Below are positions 1 through 6,131 of a stretch of 6,629 bases of DNA, piece after piece. The position numbers and the translations under genes were made by a program. Source of the DNA: Gammaproteobacteria bacterium (lineage in GTDB: Bacteria > Pseudomonadota > Gammaproteobacteria > Xanthomonadales > Xanthomonadaceae). The stretch spans positions 1 to 6,629 of the forward strand of contig JANYBA010000155.1 of NCBI GenBank assembly GCA_025360985.1. The letters are read 5' to 3'. The notes beneath the pieces are model-generated. The model saw only the letters and a list, made by a program, of their open reading frames with translations. It ran no database searches and had not been told where the DNA came from. How positions within the stretch are numbered: position 1 is the stretch's first letter; each line of letters starts with the position of its first letter.

Positions 1-639
1 CTGACGCTGCGATCGTTCGTAGCCGAGCCGTTCCGGATCCCGTCCGGGTCGATGATGCCGAACCTGCTGGTTGGCGACTTCATCCTGGTCAACAAGTACA
101 ACTACGGCCTGCGCCTGCCGGTGCTCAACCGTAAGATCGTCGCGATCGGCGAGCCCAGGCGCGGCGACGTCATGGTCTTCCGCTACCCGGGCATGGGCCC
201 GGACGACCCGACCGCCGGTACCGACTACATCAAGCGGGTGATCGGCCTGCCGGGCGACGTCGTGACCGTCAAGGACAATCGCGTGACCATCAACGGCGTA
301 GCGGTGGGCTACCAGGGCGCGGGCTACTTCGAAGGACATGGTGCAGGCCTGGACATGACCGGCGCCAACGTATTCACCGAGAGCCTGCCAGGTCGCAGCC
401 ACACCCTGCTGGAGCTGCCGGGAACCGGCTTCGACCGTCACGACGGCACCTGGACGGTGCCCGCCGGGAACTACTTCGTCATGGGCGACAACCGCGACAA
501 CAGCGAGGACAGCCGGTTCTGGGGCTTCGTGCCGGAGCAGAACCTGGTCGGACGGGCCATGGTCATCTGGCTGAACTGCGAAGGCTGGGCTTGTTCGGAT
601 GGCTTCGACTATTCGCGTATTGGCGATACCATTCACTGA
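1..639 (+). CDS. lepB: Signal peptidase I (LepB), 3' part; start lies upstream of the window
   Basis: Membrane-bound serine protease that removes signal peptides from secreted and inner-membrane preproteins on the periplasmic side. Frame 1 is open from the first base, so the N-terminal membrane segments lie outside the window; 212 codons are visible. Seen directly: the box B motif IPSGSMMPNLL with the nucleophile Ser at codon 17 (bases 49-51); RGDVMVF at about codons 53-59; the DYIKRVIGLPGD motif with the general-base Lys at codon 78 (bases 232-234); and box E, GDNRDNSEDSRFWG, at codons 162-175. This Ser/Lys dyad and box order are diagnostic of the S26 family. The protein ends YSRIGDTIH, close to the SRIGGIH end of E. 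coli LepB. The ATG at base 52 is internal (one codon after the catalytic Ser) and cannot be the start. The only two cysteines in the visible part lie near the C-terminus (codons 193 and 198). In this gene cluster lepB normally follows lepA, which would be just upstream. Confidence 0.97.
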   Translation: MTLRSFVAEPFRIPSGSMMPNLLVGDFILVNKYNYGLRLPVLNRKIVAIGEPRRGDVMVFRYPGMGPDDPTAGTDYIKRVIGLPGDVVTVKDNRVTINGVAVGYQGAGYFEGHGAGLDMTGANVFTESLPGRSHTLLELPGTGFDRHDGTWTVPAGNYFVMGDNRDNSEDSRFWGFVPEQNLVGRAMVIWLNCEGWACSDGFDYSRIGDTIH

Positions 640-641
640 GG

Positions 642-663
642 CTGCCGCCCGGGCGGGCGGCGG
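642..663 (+). other. GC-rich intergenic hairpin between lepB and the DUF4845 gene
   Basis: An inverted repeat starts 3 bp after the lepB stop. Arms 642-650 and 655-663 pair over 9 positions (one G-U) around the 4-nt loop GGGC. No T-run follows, so it does not look like a complete intrinsic terminator. It could act as an attenuator, a partial terminator or an mRNA-stabilising end for the upstream lepB message. The core (645-656) is also a perfect 12-bp DNA palindrome, so other foldings are possible, and runs of G and C produce such repeats easily in GC-rich DNA. Function is inference only. Confidence 0.4.
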
Positions 664-685
664 AACGTCGTGACAATGATGGAGC

Positions 686-692
686 AAGGGGG
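686..692 (+). promoter_or_regulatory. Strong ribosome binding site deciding the DUF4845 start
   Basis: AAGGGGG sits 4 nt before the ATG at 697. Earlier in-frame candidate starts (GTG 670, ATG 676, ATG 679) lie upstream of this site or next to it and would add a polar nonapeptide ahead of a typical Phe-Ala-Lys-Gln-Arg-Gly membrane-protein N-terminus. The 697 start is therefore preferred. Confidence 0.7.
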
Positions 693-696
693 AATC

Positions 697-1077
697 ATGT
701 TTGCCAAACAACGCGGCATCACGTTGGTGAGTTTCATAATCGTGCTGGTGGTGATCGGATTTTTCGTCTACATGGGCATGGTCATCGGGCCGAGCTACAG
801 CGAGTACTACGGTGTGGTCAAAAGCATGAAGAGCCTCGCCGGCCAGAGTGACTCCGAAAAAGCGGATGTGGCCAAATTGCGAAACGACCTGCAAAAATAC
901 TTTGATGTCGGTTACGTCGAATCGGTCCAAGCCAAGGAGCTGAAACTGACACGCAACAAGAGCCAGAACGAAATCGACCTCAACTACGAAGTCCGCCGGC
1001 CGTTTATCTACAACATCGACTTCGTGATGAAATTCGATTTTTCGACGCCACTGGGAGCCGGTTCCACACGTGAATGA
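697..1077 (+). CDS. DUF4845 family protein, small pilin-like single-pass membrane protein
   Basis: A 126-residue protein of unknown function. Position between lepB and rnc and the overall look match the DUF4845 family of gammaproteobacteria. Residues 1-7 are short and basic and end in Lys-Gln-Arg-Gly. Residues 8-30 are a hydrophobic helix beginning [16 protein letters not shown], followed by a probably periplasmic domain starting [11 protein letters not shown]. The N-terminus resembles a type IV prepilin (Gly before a Thr-Leu-containing hydrophobic stretch), but the position of the conserved pilin Glu5 is Ser12, so normal pilin assembly is not expected. The start is fixed by the ribosome binding site at 686-692; a GTG at 670 would add nine residues. 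Its 3' end overlaps rnc by 8 bp, suggesting translational coupling. Counted by hand over 721-1070, GC is about 51%, clearly lower than its neighbours. No role can be assigned from sequence; membrane localisation is the safe statement. Confidence 0.85.
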   Translation: MFAKQRGITLVSFIIVLVVIGFFVYMGMVIGPSYSEYYGVVKSMKSLAGQSDSEKADVAKLRNDLQKYFDVGYVESVQAKELKLTRNKSQNEIDLNYEVRRPFIYNIDFVMKFDFSTPLGAGSTRE

Positions 1078-1729
1078 GGCTTTCGGCCACTCGTTCGGAG
1101 TTCCGGCGTTGCTGCAGCAGGCCCTGCGTCACCGAAGTGCGGGATCAGCCCATAACGAGCGGATGGAATTCCTCGGCGATGCGCTTGTCAACCTGATTAT
1201 TGCAGAGGCGCTGCACGCCCGCTGGCCGAAAGCCGATGAAGGCGCTTTGACGCGCGCGCGTGCCAGCCTGGTACGAGAATCCGCGCTTGCTGAAATCGCC
1301 CGGCGTCTGAAACTTGGCGAATTCCTTGAGCTGGGGCCCGGTGAAATGAAAAGTGGTGGGCAACGTCGCGATTCGATCCTGGCCGATGCGCTTGAAGCCT
1401 TGGTGGCGGCGATCCACCTCGATGCCGGATACGAAAATTGCCGTAGCAAAGTGTTGCCTTGGTTCGAGCCGATGCTCGATGAGCTTCCGGTTGGCAAGGT
1501 CGAAAAAGACGCCAAGACCAGACTTCAGGAATGGCTGCAGGCGCGGCAATTTTCGCGGCCGGAATACACCTTGCTGGAATCGTGCGGCGAAGAGCATGCG
1601 CGGATTTTCCGGGTTCGCTGCCAGACCGAGATGCCGCCGCAGTCCGCCGAAGCAGAAGCTGGTTCCCTGCGCGCGGCGGAACAGGCCTGCGCGGCGTTGG
1701 TGCTAGCGCAGATTGAGGTTGCCCGGTGA
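1070..1729 (+). CDS. rnc: Ribonuclease III
   Basis: Cytoplasmic double-strand-specific endoribonuclease that matures rRNA precursors and processes mRNAs and small-RNA duplexes. It has 219 residues (E. coli 226). The catalytic domain covers about residues 5-140, with the signature NERMEFLGD at 29-37. Metal-binding and catalytic residues Glu30, Glu33, Asp37, Asp106 and Glu109 line up with E. coli Glu38, Glu41, Asp45, Asp114 and Glu117. A double-stranded-RNA-binding domain follows at about 146-215, starting [12 protein letters not shown]. The start is GTG at 1070: an in-frame TGA at 1028 lies upstream and no other ATG, GTG or TTG intervenes. This gives an N-terminus 8 residues shorter than in E. 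coli. A modest GGGAG lies 12 nt before the start. Overlaps of 8 bp with the DUF4845 gene and 4 bp with era indicate coupled translation. In dsRBD motif 3, the Lys of E. coli KAEQ is Ala202 here. Confidence 0.97.
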   Translation: MNEAFGHSFGVPALLQQALRHRSAGSAHNERMEFLGDALVNLIIAEALHARWPKADEGALTRARASLVRESALAEIARRLKLGEFLELGPGEMKSGGQRRDSILADALEALVAAIHLDAGYENCRSKVLPWFEPMLDELPVGKVEKDAKTRLQEWLQARQFSRPEYTLLESCGEEHARIFRVRCQTEMPPQSAEAEAGSLRAAEQACAALVLAQIEVAR

Positions 1730-2619
1730 CGGCTATATACCGCGCCGGCTCGGTGGCCGTTGTTGGCCGGCCGAATGTCGGCAAATCCACCTTGGTCAAC
1801 GCCCTGGTTGGAGCCAAGGTCAGTATCGTGTCGCCGCGCCCGCAGACGACCCGGCACCGGCTGCTCGGCATCGCCACGTTTCCTGAAGGCCAACTACTGT
1901 TGGTGGATACGCCCGGCATCCATGGCGCGCAGAAGAACGCCATGAACCGCTACATGAATCGCGCTGCCCGCGGCGCCGTCTCGGATGTCGAAGCTGCCGT
2001 GCTGGTGATCGAGGCCGGGCGCTGGTTGGAGGACGATGCCTTGGCCTATGCCGCGCTGAAACAATCCGGCGTTCCCTGCGTGCTGGTGATCAACAAGGTC
2101 GACAAATTCGCCGACAAAGGCAAGCTGCTGCCGTTTATCGCCGAGATTACGCAAGGCCGCGAATTCACGGCCGTGCATCCGATTTCTGCACTCAAGAGCA
2201 AGGGCACCGAGGCATTGGTGAAAACCTTGATCGCGCTGATGCCCGAGTCCGAAGCGCAATACGGCGAGGACGAAATCACCGATCGCAGCGAGCGTTTCCT
2301 TGCTGGCGAACTGGTGCGCGAGCAGCTCATGCTGCGTCTGGGCGAGGAAGTACCGTATTCGGCGACCGTGGAGATCGAGAAATTCGAGGAGGACGGCGAG
2401 ATGTTGCGCATCGCCGCCGTCGTCTGGGTCGAGCGGGAGAGCCAGAAACCGATCGTGATCGGCAAGGGCGGCGAGCGCATGAAGGCCATTTCCACCGGCG
2501 CCCGCCACGCGATGGAAAAACTGTTCGGGCGCAAGGTTTTCCTCGAGACCTGGTGCCGCGTGCGCGAGGGCTGGTCCGACGACGAGGCGGCGCTCGGCCG
2601 GTTCGGGTACACGGACTGA
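1726..2619 (+). CDS. era: GTPase Era
   Basis: Essential GTPase that binds 16S rRNA near its 3' end and helps assemble the 30S subunit at the inner face of the membrane. It has 297 residues (E. coli 301). Visible G motifs: G1 GRPNVGKST at 14-22; switch I/G2 in PRPQTTRHR at 37-45; G3 DTPG at 61-64; G4 NKVD at 123-126; G5 around Ser154-Ala155. The C-terminal KH domain carries [12 protein letters not shown] from residue 244. All motifs needed for nucleotide and RNA binding are intact. The start is GTG at 1726, inside the GTGA overlap with the rnc stop, with a GAGG ribosome binding site at 1715-1718. Together with rnc and recO it forms the classic rnc-era-recO run, which links rRNA processing and ribosome assembly. 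Confidence 0.98.
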   Translation: MTAIYRAGSVAVVGRPNVGKSTLVNALVGAKVSIVSPRPQTTRHRLLGIATFPEGQLLLVDTPGIHGAQKNAMNRYMNRAARGAVSDVEAAVLVIEAGRWLEDDALAYAALKQSGVPCVLVINKVDKFADKGKLLPFIAEITQGREFTAVHPISALKSKGTEALVKTLIALMPESEAQYGEDEITDRSERFLAGELVREQLMLRLGEEVPYSATVEIEKFEEDGEMLRIAAVVWVERESQKPIVIGKGGERMKAISTGARHAMEKLFGRKVFLETWCRVREGWSDDEAALGRFGYTD

Positions 2620-2620
2620 A

Positions 2621-3343
2621 ATGCGCGTCGAGGCGCAACTGGCCTTCGTCCTGCACGCTCGGCCGTGGCGCGAGACCAGCCTGTTGGTCGAAGTGCTGAC
2701 CCGCGACCACGGCCGGGTCGGCCTGGTGGCGCGCGGCCTGAACGGCCCGAAGCGGCAGCCCTTGCGCGCAGCGCTGCAGCCGCGGCAATCGCTGCGCATC
2801 GACTACGTGCAGCGCGGCGAGCTCGCGCAACTGCGCCACGCCGAGGCGCTGGACGCGCCGACGCCGCTGACCGGCGATGCTTCGCTCTCGGCGTTCTACG
2901 TGCATGAGCTGTTGTTGCGGCTGGCGCCGCGCCAGGATCCGCAACCGGCCTTGTACGAGCTGTACGCGCGCGTTCGCAATGAGCTGGCGGGCGCCGATTC
3001 GCTGGCCTGGACCCTGCGCCGGTACGAGCGTGACCTGATCGAGTGCCTCGGCTACGCGCTGCCTTGGCATGAGGACTGCGAAGGCGACCCGATCGATGCC
3101 GCGGCCTGGTACCAGCTCGATCCGCAGCGCGGACCAGTGCGCATGCTTCGGCAGGGCCCGGACGGATTGTCCGGCGCTGCCCTGCAGGCGCTTCTGGCCG
3201 ATTCTCCGCCTTCGGCGAGCTTGCTTGCGCAATTGCGCCCGGCCCTGCGCGGCGTGCTCGCCTCGCACCTGGGGCCGACCGGATTGCGTTCCTGGGGCTT
3301 GCTGCAGGAGTTGTCGCGGATTTCGCCGCGCGCTCAGTCTTGA
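2621..3343 (+). CDS. recO: DNA repair and recombination mediator RecO
   Basis: RecO works with RecR (and RecF) to load RecA onto SSB-coated single-stranded DNA in gap repair. It has 240 residues (E. coli 242). The N-terminal OB-fold region (about 1-80) contains AFVLHARPWRETSLLVEVLT and GRVGLVARG, very close to E. coli RecO. An alpha-helical middle and C-terminal part includes LRRYERDLIECLGY. No CxxC zinc motif is seen, as in E. coli RecO and unlike Deinococcus-type RecO. The ATG begins one base after the era stop and has no clear ribosome binding site, which points to translation coupled to era. GC is high; two hand-counted 60-bp blocks are near 80%. The 3' end overlaps the convergent receiver-Hpt gene by 10 bp. 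In E. coli recO is followed by pdxJ and acpS; here the co-directional run ends. Confidence 0.95.
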   Translation: MRVEAQLAFVLHARPWRETSLLVEVLTRDHGRVGLVARGLNGPKRQPLRAALQPRQSLRIDYVQRGELAQLRHAEALDAPTPLTGDASLSAFYVHELLLRLAPRQDPQPALYELYARVRNELAGADSLAWTLRRYERDLIECLGYALPWHEDCEGDPIDAAAWYQLDPQRGPVRMLRQGPDGLSGAALQALLADSPPSASLLAQLRPALRGVLASHLGPTGLRSWGLLQELSRISPRAQS

Positions 3344-3358
3344 GTTGGCGAAGTCGCG
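3315..3358. terminator. Possible bidirectional termination structure at the recO / receiver-Hpt junction
   Basis: An imperfect inverted repeat spans both convergent stop codons. Outer arms CGCG (3315-3318 and 3355-3358) are followed after a small internal loop by TTCGCC (3322-3327) pairing with GGCGAA (3347-3352). A small inner stem, CTCA/TGAG (3333-3336 and 3341-3344), holds the - strand stop and the + strand stop. There is no T-run on either side, so it is not a canonical Rho-independent terminator. It could still pause polymerase or block 3' exonucleases for both messages. Low confidence. Confidence 0.3.
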
Positions 3359-4056
3359 AGCAAGTCCGCCACCGCGTGCTCGAAGCGTTGCCGGCGTTCG
3401 GCCTGCAGGGGCAGCTCCGACCATTCCTGCACCGCCCGGCGCAGGCGCGCGGCGCCAACGAAGCCGCAGCTGGCCTTGAGTTTGTGCAGGACCACCTGCA
3501 CCGATGGGGCATCGCCGCTGGCAAACGCGGCCATCGCCTGCGCTACTTGCCCCGGCAGTTCGGCGAAGAACAGGGTTCGAAGCGCGTCCAGCGTCTTCTT
3601 GTTGCCGGCCAACGCGGCCAGCGCGGCGGCATCGTCCCAGACCGGGAATTTCGGGCCTGGCTCACGAGGCGAGGGACCGGTGTCGCCCAAGGCGCGCCGC
3701 ACCGACGACAGCAGCCGCGCGACCGTCACCGGCTTCTGCACCACCTCCAGGAACCCGGCGGCGCACAGCGTGTCGAGTTCTTCGACGAAGGCCTCGGCGG
3801 TAATCGCCAGCGCCGGGACATCCGGATGCCGGGCGCGCAGGCGCCAAAGGCAGTGCTGGCCCTCGCCGTCCGGCAGGTGGGCATCGATCAACCACAGGTC
3901 GTGGCGGTGGATCCCCGCCAAGCCCTCGGCTTTCGCGATGCAATCGGCGGCATCGACATGCGCGGGCAGCGAAGCCAAGGCGTCGGCGAGGAACGATCGG
4001 CTGACCGGATCGTCTTCGACCAGGAGCAAGCGGATCGTTGTTGCTGTCTGGCTCAT
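3334..4056 (-). CDS. Receiver-Hpt two-component protein (phosphorelay intermediate, no output domain)
   Basis: A 240-residue cytoplasmic signalling protein. Residues 8-122 are a CheY-type receiver: acidic pair Asp15-Asp16 in LLLVEDD, phosphoacceptor Asp58 in LIDAHLPDG, Thr86 in ALAITAE, and Lys108 in VQKPV. All five residues of a working receiver are present. A Pro/Gly-rich linker (about 125-138) leads to a C-terminal Hpt domain (about 140-236) with the phosphorylatable His191 in LHKLKASCGFVGA, matching the HxLKGSS-type motif. No DNA-binding, GGDEF, EAL or kinase domain follows. It likely passes phosphate between a hybrid kinase and another regulator; partners are not in this window. The start is the ATG at 4056 because the receiver fold begins right after it. 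The frame stays open upstream, but that part is only the antisense of the next gene. No clear ribosome binding site is seen. The gene converges on recO and diverges from the YdbH-like gene. The exact pathway is unknown. Confidence 0.92.
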   Translation of the reverse strand: MSQTATTIRLLLVEDDPVSRSFLADALASLPAHVDAADCIAKAEGLAGIHRHDLWLIDAHLPDGEGQHCLWRLRARHPDVPALAITAEAFVEELDTLCAAGFLEVVQKPVTVARLLSSVRRALGDTGPSPREPGPKFPVWDDAAALAALAGNKKTLDALRTLFFAELPGQVAQAMAAFASGDAPSVQVVLHKLKASCGFVGAARLRRAVQEWSELPLQAERRQRFEHAVADLLATSPTQD

Positions 4057-4098
4057 CTGCGAATTGGGCAAAGCGGCTAGACTTCCAGCATGCGCATG
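4057..4098. promoter_or_regulatory. Short divergent intergenic region with start-codon palindrome
   Basis: Only 33 bp (4057-4089) separate the divergent start codons, so promoters must lie in this gap or inside the opposing genes. A perfect 10-bp palindrome, CATGCGCATG (4089-4098), covers the + strand start codon. TAGACT at 4078-4083 matches the -10 consensus at 4 of 6 positions and would place transcription start near 4090. No good -35 element is visible. Neither gene has a clear ribosome binding site. These are candidate signals only. Confidence 0.3.
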
Positions 4099-6114
4099 GA
4101 AAGCCTTGCCAGCAAGTGTGTGTTGATCGTCGTGCTCGCCGGCGCGGCCATGTCGGCGCGCGCAGGCGGCATGCAGGCGCGCATCGCCCGCATGGAATCC
4201 GGGGCCGGTTCCATGCAGGGTATCGTCGTCGACCTCGATTGGCCGCGTGGCGCGATGCAGGGCGAATTGCGCTTGCGGGCGCAACGGCTGGCATTGCCCA
4301 CGCTCGGTTACGAAGCGCGCGACCTGGATTGGCGTTGCCCCCTGGTCCGCGCTGGCGCCGGCTGGAATTGCGCCGGCGCGGTGCAAGTGCGCGGCGAGGC
4401 GCCGGGACGATTGACGCTGGCGCTGGCGCCGGCTTCGACCCGGGCGGAATTGCGACTGGGCGACCGCCGTATTGCCCTGGAGAATCTGTCCGCTGCGCCG
4501 GATCGCAGCCGAATTTCGCTCGAACGCATCCCGGTGGAATGGTTGAAGGTCTTCCTTGCCGGACTCTGGTCCGATGGCCGCTGGACCTCCGGTGCGATTT
4601 CCGGTCGCGCGGACATCGCCAGCCCGGCCAGGGGTCCCTTCGCCACCGACCTCGACCTCGAACTCTCGAACATCGGGCTGGAAACGCCGTCCGGGCTGGT
4701 GGCCGCCGCGTCCCTGACTGGTCGCCTGCAACTGGCGTATCGCGCCACTGGCGACGACACGCGCGTCGATACGCGATTCACCGCGCGCGGTGGCGAGTTC
4801 CTGGTTGACAGCCTGTATGCGACCTTGCCGGCGTCGCCGGTCGAACTCCACGTCGAGGCGCAACGTCACCGGCAGGGGCCGTGGCAACTGCCGCAACTGC
4901 AGTGGTCGGATCCCGGCGTGCTGACGGTCGATGGTCGCGGCGTGCTCGACGCGGAATCGTTGCCGGATTCGCTCGACGTGACCATCGCCGCCCTCGACCT
5001 GGCCGCGGCGGGGCCTCGATACATGAGCGGATTCCTGGCGCCGGCGGGATTTTCCGAACTGTCGCTGGCCGGCCGCGTCGATGCCCACCTGCAAATGGCG
5101 CGGGGCGCGACCAGCGACGTGTCGGCGAAGCTGCAGGATGTGACCGCCGTGGACCGCCAGGGCCGCTTCGTCCTGGCCGGCGTCGCCGGCGATCTCGCCT
5201 GGAGCGCGGGCTCGTCGTCGGTCGCCAGCCGCCTCGGCTGGCGCAGCGGCGCCCTGTTCGGGATCGGCCTGGGGGCGGCGGATTTTCCATTGGCGAGCCG
5301 CAACGGCGAGTTGCGCTTGCAGCAAGCGACATCTTTCGAAGTGCTGGGCGGCCGCCTCTTGCTCGACCATTTGAACTGGCAGGCGCCGGCCGCCGACCAC
5401 GGCGCCACTTTCGACTTCGGCATCGCCGCGCAAAAGCTCGACCTCGCCAGCCTGTCCCAGCGCCTCGGTTGGCCGGCCTTCACCGGCAGCATCGACGGCC
5501 GGATTCCAGCGGCGCATTTCCGCGACAACCTGCTCAGCCTCGATGGCGGGTTGGAAATGGACCTGTTCAACGGCCGCGTGCGCCTGGACAAGCTGTCGAT
5601 GGAGCGACCGTTCGGGGAGTCGCCGACGCTTTCCGCCGACGTCGCCATCGAGGACATCGACCTCGAGCCGATGACCAAGGTCTTCGGCTTCGGTTCGATC
5701 ACCGGTCGCATGGACGGCCGCATCAACCACCTGCGCCTGCTCGACTGGTCGCCGGTGGCCTTCGACGCGCGGCTGGAAACGGACCAGGCCTGGAAAGGCA
5801 AGCGCCGCATAAGCCAGCGCGCGGTCAACGACATTTCCAGCGTCGGCGGCAGCGGCCTGATCGCCGGCGTGCAGGCCAAGATCCTCGGGATCTTCGACGA
5901 CTTCGGCTACCAGCAGATCGGCCTGGGCTGCGTGCTCAAGGACAACGTCTGCAGCATGGACGGCATCGGTTCAGCCGGCGACGGCTATATCATCGTCGCG
6001 GGCGCCGGCCTGCCGCGGATCCAGGTGGTCGGATTCCGGCGAAGGGTAGACTGGCCTACGCTGGTCGCGCGGCTCAAGGCGGCGACCGCAGGCCAGACCC
6101 CGGTCATTCAATGA
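4090..6114 (+). CDS. YdbH-family exported protein, probable intermembrane lipid-transport component
   Basis: A 674-residue envelope protein, placed in the YdbH family by its C-terminal half and by the YdbL-type gene after it. Residues 1-25 look like a signal peptide: a short n-region, hydrophobic VLIVVLAGAAM (11-21), then an Ala-Arg-Ala site before Gly26. The rest is a long series of strand-rich, AsmA-like segments with recurring GR(L/I/V)-type turns. The C-terminal region (about 466-665) contains SIDGRIP, ITGRMDGRI (537-545), WKGKRRISQRAVNDIS (568-583), GLGCVLKDNVCSMDG, and VVGFRRRVDWPTLV, which I associate with the DctA-YdbH domain. In E. coli, YdbH is a larger (879 residues) inner-membrane protein that bridges to the outer membrane with lipoprotein YnbE and periplasmic YdbL. 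An in-frame TAG at 4078 rules out any upstream start; ATG 4096 is a possible alternative. The mature protein has just four Cys, in two close pairs (83/94 and 614/621). Function by homology is inferred. Confidence 0.8.
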   Translation: MRMESLASKCVLIVVLAGAAMSARAGGMQARIARMESGAGSMQGIVVDLDWPRGAMQGELRLRAQRLALPTLGYEARDLDWRCPLVRAGAGWNCAGAVQVRGEAPGRLTLALAPASTRAELRLGDRRIALENLSAAPDRSRISLERIPVEWLKVFLAGLWSDGRWTSGAISGRADIASPARGPFATDLDLELSNIGLETPSGLVAAASLTGRLQLAYRATGDDTRVDTRFTARGGEFLVDSLYATLPASPVELHVEAQRHRQGPWQLPQLQWSDPGVLTVDGRGVLDAESLPDSLDVTIAALDLAAAGPRYMSGFLAPAGFSELSLAGRVDAHLQMARGATSDVSAKLQDVTAVDRQGRFVLAGVAGDLAWSAGSSSVASRLGWRSGALFGIGLGAADFPLASRNGELRLQQATSFEVLGGRLLLDHLNWQAPAADHGATFDFGIAAQKLDLASLSQRLGWPAFTGSIDGRIPAAHFRDNLLSLDGGLEMDLFNGRVRLDKLSMERPFGESPTLSADVAIEDIDLEPMTKVFGFGSITGRMDGRINHLRLLDWSPVAFDARLETDQAWKGKRRISQRAVNDISSVGGSGLIAGVQAKILGIFDDFGYQQIGLGCVLKDNVCSMDGIGSAGDGYIIVAGAGLPRIQVVGFRRRVDWPTLVARLKAATAGQTPVIQ

Positions 6115-6120
6115 TTCATC

Positions 6121-6127
6121 AGGAGAG
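6121..6127 (+). promoter_or_regulatory. Strong ribosome binding site deciding the lipoprotein start
   Basis: AGGAGAG lies just upstream of the ATG at 6132; the AGGAG core ends 6 nt before it. An in-frame ATG at 6111 overlaps the YdbH-like stop (ATGA) and would add seven residues, but this binding site lies downstream of it and serves only 6132. The 6132 start is therefore preferred. Confidence 0.8.
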
Positions 6128-6131
6128 CGGT

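Noticed and set aside
642..663. The hairpin after lepB as an intrinsic terminator.
   Set aside because: No T-run follows the stem, and the downstream genes seem to depend on the same transcript, so a full terminator is not supported.
591..851. A + strand open frame of 86 codons across the lepB end and the start of the DUF4845 gene.
   Set aside because: It runs in another frame over two supported genes, has no good ribosome binding site, and its translation has no membrane or domain pattern.
2046..3524. Long - strand open frames opposite era and recO (up to 492 codons).
   Set aside because: Their translations are low-complexity Arg/Ala/Pro/Gly strings, while the + strand encodes clear Era and RecO with all motifs. 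They are composition artefacts.
4057..4130. A sigma70 promoter for the receiver-Hpt gene reading leftward (TTGCTG as -35).
   Set aside because: The best -10 at suitable spacing matches only 3 of 6 consensus bases; too weak to report.
4057..5730. The reading frame of the receiver-Hpt gene stays open upstream for more than 500 codons on the - strand.
   Set aside because: It is exactly antisense to the YdbH-like gene, is rich in Arg, Ala, Gln and Gly without any recognisable fold, and is typical of open antisense frames in GC-rich genes. The receiver domain begins right after the Met at 4056.
6111..6131. ATG at 6111 as the lipoprotein start (ATGA overlap with the upstream stop).
   Set aside because: The strong ribosome binding site at 6121-6127 lies after it and is correctly spaced only for 6132.
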